From positions 1 through 6,680 of the forward strand of contig JAFACP010000006.1 in the NCBI GenBank assembly GCA_023425455.1: a DNA stretch of 6,680 bases, read 5' to 3'. This DNA is from Pseudomonadota bacterium (lineage in GTDB: Bacteria; Pseudomonadota; Gammaproteobacteria; Enterobacterales; Enterobacteriaceae). This document shows, piece after piece, positions 1-6,680 of this stretch. The notes below the pieces were generated by a model. It did no database searches, was not told where the DNA came from, and saw nothing but the letters and a program-made list of their open reading frames with translations. The position numbers and the translations under genes are program-made. Numbering within the stretch: the first letter of the stretch is position 1; the number at the start of each line of letters is the position of its first letter.

Positions 1-2
1 CG

Positions 3-47
3 GGAGAAATGTTCGTGGCAGCAATAGCAGAACTTGATTTTGGTTAA
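3..47 (+). CDS. Possible 3' end of an upstream gene (partial)
   Basis: Reading frame 3 is open from the window edge through 14 codons (GEMFVAAIAELDFG) to a TAA at 45-47, 63 bases before the tle start. It could be the C-terminus of a gene in the same orientation. In many T6SS islands a lipase gene follows vgrG or an adaptor gene, but 14 residues are far too few to identify one. The other two plus frames also close early (TAG at 25-27, TGA at 35-37), so this frame is only slightly favoured. It may be chance. Confidence 0.25.
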   Translation, partial: GEMFVAAIAELDFG

Positions 48-63
48 GTATCGCGCGGATAAA
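34..63 (+). promoter_or_regulatory. Weak candidate sigma-70 promoter for tle-tli
   Basis: TTGATT at 34-39 and GATAAA at 58-63 are separated by 18 bases, each matching four of six positions of the -35 and -10 consensus. It lies about 50 bases upstream of the tle start and overlaps the end of the possible upstream frame. The pair may instead be transcribed from further upstream; the match is weak. Confidence 0.22.
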
Positions 64-110
64 TTGTGAGCTAATGCAGCTCTTGAGAAAGAATATCAGG
101 AACTTAATAC

Positions 111-1652
111 ATGGATGACAACAAAAATAGCCCCCCTAATCGGTCTTATCATCGTCCCATCTGGGATGACGATGGCACGTTTCATTATAAAGTTTTTTCT
201 CAGCCAAAAGACAAAAACCACATCTCGGTTTGTCTCAAGCCCCCTACAAAAGTGATCCCGGTGATTTTTATTCCTGGGGTGATGGGGTCAAACTTAAAGA
301 GTGGAGATAAAAAAGTCTGGCAGTTCAGCTTGTCATCGCTTAAAAAATGGCCACTTGCTGGCCCCCAAAAAAGAAAGCAACTGCTTGATCCGACGACCAC
401 CGTCGTCGATGACTCTGGGGAAATTTTAAACGACGGTGCGGATGGGAAAAAATTCCCGTCCCGTCACGCCCGCGGATGGGGAAGTGCGTTTTACATGAGC
501 TACGGTGAGGCGCTTGACCGGCTGCAATACCTGCTCAGCGACGACGAGATCCTGATGGATAATTACTTTCGGGAGACACAGTTGCAAACGGCACGTCAGC
601 GTTTTATCGGCGTCAGAATCGGTAACGAGCCTCAGGAGCAGGTGCTGAGCGAAGAAGAAGTGGCTCACGGGCACAAGTTCTTATTCCCGCTGCACGTTTT
701 TGGTTACAACTGGCTGCAATCGAATGCGGACTCTGCGGCGTTGCTGGGCGAATATATCCGTAAGGTGCTGAGTGCGTATCACGGACGCCTGGCAGTCAAC
801 AAGGTCATCCTGATCACCCATTCGATGGGCGGACTGGTCGCCCGCCATTACTCGGAAAATATGGGCGGACAAGACTCAATCCTGGGTATCGTACACGGCG
901 TCATGCCGGATCTCGGCTCACCGGCAGCTTATCGCCGCATGAAGATCGGTGAGCGTGGCATCACTGGAATGATTATCGGGGACAATGCTGAAAAGCTGAT
1001 GCCGGTGCTGGCACAGTCTCCCGGTCCGTTACAGCTTCTGCCGGGTATGGCTTATGGTCCGGGATGGCTGAAAATCAACAGTAAAGAGACTCAACTTTCC
1101 CTCCCGGTGGCCGATCCGTATGAGGAAATTTATCTCAACAAAACAGCGTGGTGGCGGCTATGTGAGCAGGATTTGCTGCTGGATGATACCAGGGTCGAAT
1201 GGAATAAATATGAGAAAACAATAAGTAATATCGTTAAAAAATTTATTGAGAAGTTAAACGGCAAATACCACCCCCAGACCTGGCTGTTTTACGGAGCCAG
1301 CAAAAGCAACCCGTCTGATGGGTTCCTGGCATGGGAAGAGCGGATCCCCCTGGGCGTTAAGGAAGCACAGAGGTGCAGGGAAAATGCAGCTAACCCTTTT
1401 GAACTGTCTCCGTTAAGAACTCATCAACTAATTTCATCCGCAAGCCCTGGTGATGGGACCGTGCCGACCACCTCCGTCCGCACCTCCTCTTCCCGTATAC
1501 AGGGTGTACTGGCGACAGATGTCGATCATGAAGGCGCTTATGCTGTCGATCCTGTCGATCGCTCCCGCTCGGTATACAGCGATCTCTCCGACGCACTGGT
1601 GTTTACGGTTCGCTCGGTGGTGAAAATTGTGCAGCAGGCTCCCGCCCCATGA
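111..1652 (+). CDS. tle: T6SS phospholipase effector, Tle family (alpha/beta hydrolase)
   Basis: A 513-residue protein with alpha/beta-hydrolase lipase architecture. A hydrophobic strand leads into PGVMGSN (55-61), the usual oxyanion region of LCAT/PGAP1-like lipases. The nucleophile elbow is ITHSMGG (235-241) with Ser238; Thr replaces the first Gly of the usual GxSxG. The likely acid is Asp448 in GDGTVP (447-452) and the likely base His473 in VDHEG. HGVMPDLGSPAAYRRM (262-277) resembles the stretch after the nucleophile in T6SS lipases. There is no signal peptide, as expected for a T6SS cargo. The start is supported by AGGAA at 98-102, eight bases before the ATG. The stop overlaps the next gene (tli), a Tli4-type immunity gene, which is the strongest argument for a Tle rather than a housekeeping lipase. 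By inference it cleaves phospholipids in the periplasm of target cells. The exact Tle subfamily (Tle4-like by its partner) and the headgroup or acyl position attacked cannot be read here. Codons around 364-384 are unusually AT-rich. Confidence 0.85.
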   Translation: MDDNKNSPPNRSYHRPIWDDDGTFHYKVFSQPKDKNHISVCLKPPTKVIPVIFIPGVMGSNLKSGDKKVWQFSLSSLKKWPLAGPQKRKQLLDPTTTVVDDSGEILNDGADGKKFPSRHARGWGSAFYMSYGEALDRLQYLLSDDEILMDNYFRETQLQTARQRFIGVRIGNEPQEQVLSEEEVAHGHKFLFPLHVFGYNWLQSNADSAALLGEYIRKVLSAYHGRLAVNKVILITHSMGGLVARHYSENMGGQDSILGIVHGVMPDLGSPAAYRRMKIGERGITGMIIGDNAEKLMPVLAQSPGPLQLLPGMAYGPGWLKINSKETQLSLPVADPYEEIYLNKTAWWRLCEQDLLLDDTRVEWNKYEKTISNIVKKFIEKLNGKYHPQTWLFYGASKSNPSDGFLAWEERIPLGVKEAQRCRENAANPFELSPLRTHQLISSASPGDGTVPTTSVRTSSSRIQGVLATDVDHEGAYAVDPVDRSRSVYSDLSDALVFTVRSVVKIVQQAPAP

Positions 1653-2782
1653 AAAAAGACACATCCCCCCTGATTGTCACGCTGACGCTGATGCTGCTGG
1701 CGGCAGGATATTACATCCATAACTATGTGACATTCGTGCATGCGCCCCCGGCGTTAACGGACAAGGAAAAACGTATGGTTAATACTCTTTTTGCCACCAC
1801 CAAATCCCAGTGCGTGGGGCGCTATGTGTTTGAGGTTCCGGCCTCATTCGAAAACACCCTGACTGACCGGGCACAGATTAATGAGATCCGCATCAGCAGC
1901 AAGCGGCTCTATCGTCCGGCGTTTGCGCAGCGTATCCGGTTGCGGGAACAGAAACTGAAAAACAGCGCTACCGTGGACCCTGTTGATCAGCCATTTCTTA
2001 AGCAGATATACAAGCTGAGTGATAATGCGGTCATTTTTGACCGTAATGAAAATGAGAGTGTGGCGGGATTTGGGCGCATTCTGGAAGGTCATCTCTACGT
2101 TGACGGAGTAGCGTTTATCCTCATGCAGGGGATTACCGATTATTCTGATCCGCGCTTCGCTAAAGAGCGAGCGTTTTATCTGCGTAAGGAAGCGGGAAGA
2201 CCTGACTGGATGGCGAATGATAAACCCCAGAAACTGGCGGAATTACAGGACCTCATGTCCCGACTGAGCGGACGGCATAATGAGGATATTCCTTCCGTGC
2301 CCGGCACCTGTATTCCGCAAGGGTTTATCCGCGACGGAAACGGCAAGCCTAAGGAAGATATTACCTTTGTTTACCCCTATAGTTCGGTGTTTTCTTTTTC
2401 AGTCTGGAGCAATAACGCCCTTAAGGAAAGCACAACCATGCTGGAACGCAGCGGGGAAATTCAGTCTTATATCAACAGCATAGACGGAAGTACGCTGCGA
2501 AAAGGAGAAGCACGCATTGCCGGTTTTAATGCCAGTGAATGGCTAATCACTGCCCCGCCAGACAAATCATCCGATAATTCGCCAAAACAACTAATGTTTA
2601 CCGCCGTAGCCAATGAAATCAACGCTGATTTTGCACACCCCAGCCTTGATCTGACATTAAGCAATGAAATCTTACCTGAAGGAAGTGATGTCTCATCCCC
2701 ACCGGCCTACAGCGATGCTGAACTGGTGGAAATCTGGGATCGCATCATTCGTTCTTTCCGCGTCAGGGAAAATGCTTTCTGA
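1649..2782 (+). CDS. tli: T6SS lipase immunity protein, Tli4-like, membrane anchored
   Basis: A 377-residue protein. Lys2-Lys3 and a hydrophobic stretch (about 8-24) form an N-terminal signal or anchor. No cysteine follows, so there is no lipobox; the only signal-peptidase-like site (VHA, 30-32) is followed by Pro33-Pro34, which disfavours cleavage, so I infer an uncleaved inner-membrane anchor with the body in the periplasm. The mature part begins with SQCVGRYVFEVP (53-64), a pattern I recognise from the Tli4 immunity family, and has a second motif PGTCIPQGFI (218-227). Cys55 and Cys221 are the only cysteines and could form a disulfide. The ATG overlaps the tle stop as ATGA, with only AGG ten bases upstream, so translation probably depends on coupling to tle. 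Codon 43 is a second, better-equipped start (see 1763-1777). Its role is to block the lipase delivered by sibling cells. Family assignment is from motif recall and context, not a search. Confidence 0.8.
   Translation: MKKDTSPLIVTLTLMLLAAGYYIHNYVTFVHAPPALTDKEKRMVNTLFATTKSQCVGRYVFEVPASFENTLTDRAQINEIRISSKRLYRPAFAQRIRLREQKLKNSATVDPVDQPFLKQIYKLSDNAVIFDRNENESVAGFGRILEGHLYVDGVAFILMQGITDYSDPRFAKERAFYLRKEAGRPDWMANDKPQKLAELQDLMSRLSGRHNEDIPSVPGTCIPQGFIRDGNGKPKEDITFVYPYSSVFSFSVWSNNALKESTTMLERSGEIQSYINSIDGSTLRKGEARIAGFNASEWLITAPPDKSSDNSPKQLMFTAVANEINADFAHPSLDLTLSNEILPEGSDVSSPPAYSDAELVEIWDRIIRSFRVRENAF
1763..1777 (+). promoter_or_regulatory. tli: Internal ribosome site and alternative tli start (Met43)
   Basis: AAGGA at 1763-1767 stands seven bases before an in-frame ATG at 1775-1777 (codon 43 of tli). 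This is clearly a better Shine-Dalgarno than the one at the annotated start. Initiation here would give a 335-residue protein lacking the whole membrane anchor but keeping both conserved cysteine motifs. Work on Enterobacter cloacae Tli reported that immunity protein made without its signal sequence, apparently from downstream start codons, is needed to activate or export Tle. Use of this site is an inference. Confidence 0.5.
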
Positions 2783-2805
2783 ACAGATTGCCCCTGAGTA
2801 GTGGC

Positions 2806-2833
2806 AAAAAAAGTGCGCCCACTCAGGCGCACT
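2806..2833 (-). terminator. Rho-independent terminator of malK-lamB-malM
   Basis: Read on the minus strand, AGTGCGCC (2833-2826), a six-base loop and GGCGCACT (2819-2812) make a perfect eight-pair GC-rich stem followed directly by six T (2811-2806). It lies 32 bases past the malM stop. On the plus strand the stem is preceded by A and followed by AAAAC, so it should not terminate tle-tli transcription. Confidence 0.88.
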
Positions 2834-2865
2834 AAAACGAACAAATCAGCACTGTGGGGAGACGG

Positions 2866-3813
2866 TTACCCCTTGCCTTTTACACTGCTGATAAAGGTGG
2901 AACGGGCAGTGGTTGAACCTAAACGCTCGGCTTCATCAAGCAGTTTCAGCGCTTTATCGACATCGCCGCTTTTCACCGCCTGCTTAATGGCGTTGTTAAA
3001 GTACGTTTCTGTGTCGTTCAGCATTGGGTCAGCCTTCTTCGCCGGAGCGGCAGCAACCGGGGCAGCAGCGGCAGTCGCTGCTGGGGCGGCATAAACCGGC
3101 GCGGCAGTATTGCCGACGGTCACCGGGCCTGGGCCAGAAGAGCCAAACAGCGGGCCGACCAGCACGCTGGAAGCGCTGTTGGTGGACACTTTCAGCTTGA
3201 TCAGGCCGTCGGTAGTATGGCGAGCATGCGGATCCGGGATATCCGGGACAGCGTTACCGGTGCCTTTTGCGTAGGCTTTCGCCGGATCAACCAGCTTCGT
3301 TGTCTGTTGCAGATCTTTTTCAGTCGTGAACACCAGGACATAAATCTTCTGCTGACCCAGGGCTGGCGTCAGGCGCATAACGCCTTCCAGCCGATCGGCA
3401 CTCATGACGCCAGGCTCCTGATAGCTGAAATAGTCGCTTGGGAAGAATGCGGATGGCGTCATGCTCTGATCGAGGATCAGCACGTTAGGCGCGAAGACGC
3501 TGGTCTGTTTATTGACTTCACTGGTTAACGTCAGGGTCAGCTCGCCGATATTCGCCGGCACGCTGAAAGCCGCAACCGGACCGCTGATACCCGGCACGTT
3601 CAGCGACTGACCGCCAGCGGCAAGCTGCGTGGTTTGCGTTTTCGACTGATCAACTGGCGTCCACACCAGTTGCTGAAGAGCCGCAGCCGGAATAGCTGGC
3701 GCAGCACTGGTATTTTGAGGAACAAAATTCACATCTGCATAGGTGAGCGCAGGCGCACAGGCCAACAGCCCCGCAGAGAGGCACAGCGCGACGAGACTTT
3801 TCTTCATTTTCAT
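2866..3813 (-). CDS. malM: Maltose operon periplasmic protein MalM
   Basis: A 315-residue protein matching E. coli MalM (about 306 residues as I recall) along its length, for example SVPANIGELTLTLTSEVNKQ and the C-terminal KALKLLDEAERLGS. The start at MKMKKSL is chosen because it matches the E. coli start and has AGAGG at 3826-3822, eight bases upstream; an ATG nine codons earlier lacks this support. Residues 1-26 are a Sec signal peptide with a signal-peptidase-I site at TYA|DV. Cys19 in LLAC also makes a possible lipobox, where my recollection of E. coli has Ser. An Ala/Pro linker (about 236-261) joins a beta-rich N-domain to a helical C-terminus (about 264-304). It is the last gene of the operon, 114 bases after lamB and behind a hairpin. 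Its molecular role is not established; membership of the MalT regulon is. Confidence 0.95.
   Translation of the reverse strand: MKMKKSLVALCLSAGLLACAPALTYADVNFVPQNTSAAPAIPAAALQQLVWTPVDQSKTQTTQLAAGGQSLNVPGISGPVAAFSVPANIGELTLTLTSEVNKQTSVFAPNVLILDQSMTPSAFFPSDYFSYQEPGVMSADRLEGVMRLTPALGQQKIYVLVFTTEKDLQQTTKLVDPAKAYAKGTGNAVPDIPDPHARHTTDGLIKLKVSTNSASSVLVGPLFGSSGPGPVTVGNTAAPVYAAPAATAAAAPVAAAPAKKADPMLNDTETYFNNAIKQAVKSGDVDKALKLLDEAERLGSTTARSTFISSVKGKG
3031..3108 (-). repeat. malM: Ala/Pro low-complexity linker coding segment in malM
   Basis: Codons 236-261 of MalM encode almost only Ala, Pro, Thr and Val before a Lys-Lys, from GC-rich GCN codons. The linker appears about nine residues longer than in E. 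coli MalM as I recall it, which explains the larger size of this protein. It probably acts as a flexible spacer and is prone to length change by slippage. Confidence 0.7.
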
Positions 3814-3878
3814 TGTTATTACCTCTGATAGCGTGAGCACTGCGGTGGCCAGGCAATAGCGCGCAGCACCCTAAGGAG

Positions 3879-3898
3879 AGAGGGGCTTACGCCCCTCT
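3879..3898. promoter_or_regulatory. Strong hairpin between lamB and malM
   Basis: AGAGGGGC (3879-3886), a TTAC loop and GCCCCTCT (3891-3898) form a perfect eight-pair stem, 29 bases past the lamB stop. In the direction of the operon it is preceded by AAA and followed by CTCC, not by a U run, so it looks like an mRNA-stabilising or partially attenuating structure between the highly expressed malK-lamB part and malM. On the plus strand it is followed by TTT and could stop antisense transcripts. Such a stem would lower malM relative to lamB; that is an inference. Confidence 0.65.
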
Positions 3899-3927
3899 TT
3901 TCAGGTCATTACGTCAGGCTCGACGAA

Positions 3928-5280
<1,353 letters not shown>

Positions 5281-6390
5281 TTAAACGCCTGGCTCTTTGT
5301 GCAACCGACGACATGCAGTGCCATCCTCACGGAACAGATGGCAACGCTCTGGCGGCAAACCGATAGCGAATGTGGCACCCTCTTCTACCAACACCACGTC
5401 ATTCTGGCGGTAGACCAGGTTCTGACGGATGGCGGGGATCTGGATATGAATCTGTGTTTCGTGACCAAGCTGTTCGACGACCTGAACTTCACCTTCCAGC
5501 GTCACATCCGCAATGTGGCTTGGCAGTAGATGCTCAGGACGGATACCGAGGGACATATTGGCCCCCACCTGTACGTTGGCGCTGTCGACCGGCAGCCAGA
5601 CTTGCTGACGGTTTGGCAGCTCCACCTGTACCTGTTCGATTGCCGTCGCGGTCACTTTTACGGGCAGGAAGTTCATCTTTGGCGAGCCAATAAAGCCCGC
5701 AACAAAGCGGTCTGCCGGGTAGTGATACAGCTCCAGCGGTTTGCCCACCTGCGCCACGCGACCGGCATCCAGCACCACGATTTTGTCGGCCAGCGTCATC
5801 GCTTCGACCTGATCGTGGGTGACGTAAATCATCGTGCGTCCAAGGCGTTTGTGCAGACGGGAGATTTCGATACGCATCTGGACGCGCAGGGCGGCATCCA
5901 GGTTAGAGAGAGGTTCATCAAGCAGGAACACGCGCGGTTCAGCCACCAGCGTACGGCCTATTGCCACACGCTGACGCTGGCCGCCGGAGAGCGCTTTAGG
6001 CTTACGCTCCAGCAAATGCGCCAGCTGTAATACCTCGGCGACCTGAGTCACTCGCTGGTTAATAACCTCTTTTTTCGCACCAGCCAGCTTCAGGCCAAAT
6101 GACATGTTTTCCGCGACGGAGAGGTGGGGATAAAGCGCATACGACTGGAACACCATGCCGACGCCACGCTCGGCCGGCGGGATGTCATTCATACGTGTCT
6201 CACCAATCAGCAGGTCGCCGCTGGTGATCGTTTCAAGACCGGCAATCATACGCAGCAGTGTCGATTTACCACAGCCTGACGGACCGACGAACACCACAAA
6301 CTCACCGTCAGTGATGTCCAGATTGATGTCTTTTGACACCACAACGTCGCCCCAGGCTTTCGTTACATTACGCAGCTGTACGCTCGCCAT
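5281..6390 (-). CDS. malK: Maltose/maltodextrin ABC importer ATPase MalK
   Basis: A 369-residue ABC ATPase nearly identical to E. coli MalK (371). It pairs with MalF and MalG at the inner membrane to drive uptake of maltose and maltodextrins delivered by MalE. Visible motifs: Walker [10 protein letters not shown] (36-44, Lys42), Q-loop Gln82, signature LSGGQ (134-138), Walker B FLLDE (155-159, catalytic Glu159) and switch His192. Residues from about 240 form the regulatory OB-fold domain that in E. coli binds unphosphorylated EIIA-Glc and restrains MalT. Two residues are missing before NRQQVW (260-265) compared with E. coli. At a position I align with E. coli Ser322, where a change to Phe is reported to relieve inducer exclusion, this protein has Ala320; Phe241 and Ala124 are kept. 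The start is supported by GGAG at 6400-6397 and the strongly conserved N-terminus. It is first in the operon and transcribed from the divergent malE-malK region. Confidence 0.98.
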   Translation of the reverse strand: MASVQLRNVTKAWGDVVVSKDINLDITDGEFVVFVGPSGCGKSTLLRMIAGLETITSGDLLIGETRMNDIPPAERGVGMVFQSYALYPHLSVAENMSFGLKLAGAKKEVINQRVTQVAEVLQLAHLLERKPKALSGGQRQRVAIGRTLVAEPRVFLLDEPLSNLDAALRVQMRIEISRLHKRLGRTMIYVTHDQVEAMTLADKIVVLDAGRVAQVGKPLELYHYPADRFVAGFIGSPKMNFLPVKVTATAIEQVQVELPNRQQVWLPVDSANVQVGANMSLGIRPEHLLPSHIADVTLEGEVQVVEQLGHETQIHIQIPAIRQNLVYRQNDVVLVEEGATFAIGLPPERCHLFREDGTACRRLHKEPGV

Positions 6391-6444
6391 GCCCTTCTCC
6401 CTTCGTTACAACCTGTCACCGACAGAAACATTCAAGATAGAGGC

Positions 6445-6450
6445 ACTATG
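6445..6450 (-). promoter_or_regulatory. Candidate -10 element of the malK promoter
   Basis: CATAGT on the minus strand is a -10-like hexamer lacking a good -35, as usual for MalT-dependent promoters; E. coli has a similar CATAGT upstream of malK as I recall it. A start site six to seven bases downstream (near 6438) would place the centre of the nearest MalT box about 37-38 bases upstream, the distance typical for these promoters. The resulting leader is about 48 bases. Confidence 0.5.
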
Positions 6451-6470
6451 GGGTATCCATAACTTTCGTG

Positions 6471-6480
6471 AATCCTCCAC
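6471..6480 (-). promoter_or_regulatory. MalT box proximal to malK
   Basis: The minus strand reads GTGGAGGATT, containing the MalT core GGAGGA (6478-6473) and fitting the GGGGA(T/G)GAGG consensus partly. It points toward malK and sits at the right distance from the candidate -10, so it is probably the promoter-proximal activator site. Confidence 0.65.
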
Positions 6481-6497
6481 CCCCCGGCTTTTTTGTG

Positions 6498-6507
6498 GGG
6501 GAGGAGG
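6498..6507 (+). promoter_or_regulatory. MalT box, consensus match
   Basis: GGGGAGGAGG matches the MalT box consensus at every position. It is oriented opposite to the malK-proximal box across a short C- and T-rich spacer. Confidence 0.65.
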
Positions 6508-6509
6508 CG

Positions 6510-6520
6510 GGAGGATGAGA
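6510..6520 (+). promoter_or_regulatory. Staggered pair of MalT cores
   Basis: GGAGGATGAGA holds two overlapping MalT cores, GGAGGA (6510-6515) and GGATGA (6513-6518), offset by three bases. In E. coli the malK promoter has overlapping MalT sites shifted by three bases, and CRP repositions MalT from one register to the other; this pattern could serve the same switch. Confidence 0.55.
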
Positions 6521-6622
6521 GGGCTGGCTCTGCGACCGCCGCCGGCGGGCTGAGGCGAAAACCGTGAACCGGCCTGCAAAATTCAGTGGGTTTTTATGTG
6601 CGCCAGCACTCATAACTTAAAT

Positions 6623-6644
6623 TTATGCAACACAGATCACACAA
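6623..6644. promoter_or_regulatory. CRP (cAMP receptor protein) binding site
   Basis: TGCAA (6626-6630), six bases, then TCACA (6637-6641) is a CRP site with one perfect half and one partly matching half (TGTGA expected). The surrounding sequence matches the E. coli malE upstream region as I recall it. It ties both mal promoters to carbon catabolite control. A second, much weaker match begins at 6563 (CGTGA). Confidence 0.7.
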
Positions 6645-6661
6645 AGCAACGGTGGGGCGTA

Positions 6662-6677
6662 GGGGCAAGGAGGATGG
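6662..6677 (+). promoter_or_regulatory. MalT site serving malE
   Basis: GGGGCAAGGAGGATGG contains the core GGAGGA (6669-6674), again with a three-base-shifted GGATGG, and looks like the site that precedes the malE promoter in E. coli. It runs to the window edge, so malE promoter elements are not visible. Confidence 0.6.
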
Positions 6678-6680
6678 AAA

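Larger units (their letters stand above)
6391..6680. other. Divergent malE-malK control region (malK side)
   Basis: This stretch holds no supported gene. It contains the malK leader, a candidate malK -10, MalT boxes in both orientations, a GC-rich palindrome (CCGCCGGCGG, 6539-6548), a CRP site, and at the edge a conserved segment that in E. coli lies just upstream of the malE promoter. The malE start should lie roughly 80-90 bases past the window on the plus strand, going by the E. coli spacing. Individual sites are listed separately. Confidence 0.85.

Noticed and set aside
2801..3094. A 97-codon plus-strand frame ending in an Ala run
   Set aside because: It spans the malM terminator and the complement of the malM Ala/Pro linker; the Ala run comes from repeated GC-rich triplets.
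3814..3840. Upstream ATG adding nine codons to malM
   Set aside because: The AGAGG ribosome site falls within the extension, and the E. coli protein begins at MKM.
5530..6030. A 166-codon plus-strand open frame opposite malK
   Set aside because: Shadow of conserved malK codons, no domain pattern.
6539..6548. Palindrome CCGCCGGCGG in the control region as an operator
   Set aside because: A ten-base GC palindrome in GC-rich DNA is expected by chance and matches no regulator I know for this locus.
6155..6553. A 132-codon plus-strand frame running into the mal control region
   Set aside because: It crosses the malK start, the promoter and the MalT boxes; its Gly-rich end is simply the MalT box DNA translated.

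Overview
The window comes from an enterobacterium. The minus strand carries the maltose operon malK-lamB-malM in the order known from Escherichia coli, and its proteins differ only modestly from my recollection of the E. coli ones. LamB loops, a longer MalM linker and a two-residue MalK deletion suggest a relative such as Enterobacter, Kosakonia, Klebsiella or Citrobacter rather than E. coli; genus cannot be fixed from this window.

Layout. Positions 1-110 hold the last 14 codons of an unidentified plus-strand reading frame and a short leader. Positions 111-2782 (plus) hold a two-gene unit: an alpha/beta-hydrolase phospholipase of the type VI secretion (T6SS) effector type (tle) and its membrane-anchored immunity protein (tli, Tli4-like), overlapping by an ATGA. 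Positions 2783-2865 are a convergent gap with a clear rho-independent terminator for malM. Positions 2866-6390 (minus) hold malM, lamB and malK, with a strong hairpin between lamB and malM. Positions 6391-6680 are the malK side of the divergent malE-malK control region: a candidate malK -10, several MalT boxes, a CRP site, and at the very edge the MalT site that serves malE. malE itself lies beyond the window.

How the genes work together. MalK is the ATPase of the maltose/maltodextrin importer, LamB the outer-membrane maltodextrin pore and phage receptor, and MalM a periplasmic mal-regulon protein. Transcription starts upstream of malK under MalT and CRP and runs through lamB into malM. The neighbouring pair is unrelated in function: Tle would be injected into rival cells to degrade membrane phospholipids, and Tli protects the producer. 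This looks like an accessory insertion beside a core operon.

Most interesting signals. (1) tli has a weak ribosome site at its annotated start but an excellent Shine-Dalgarno and ATG at codon 43, just after the membrane anchor. This could make a cytosolic Tli, matching the dual role reported for Tli in Enterobacter cloacae. (2) The MalM signal peptide contains an LLAC sequence that could make it a lipoprotein. (3) LamB surface loops are remodelled, with a calcium-loop-like motif in one and most of the segment used by phage lambda missing from another. I see no CRISPR array, insertion sequence, tRNA or rRNA, and no wholly unknown system.
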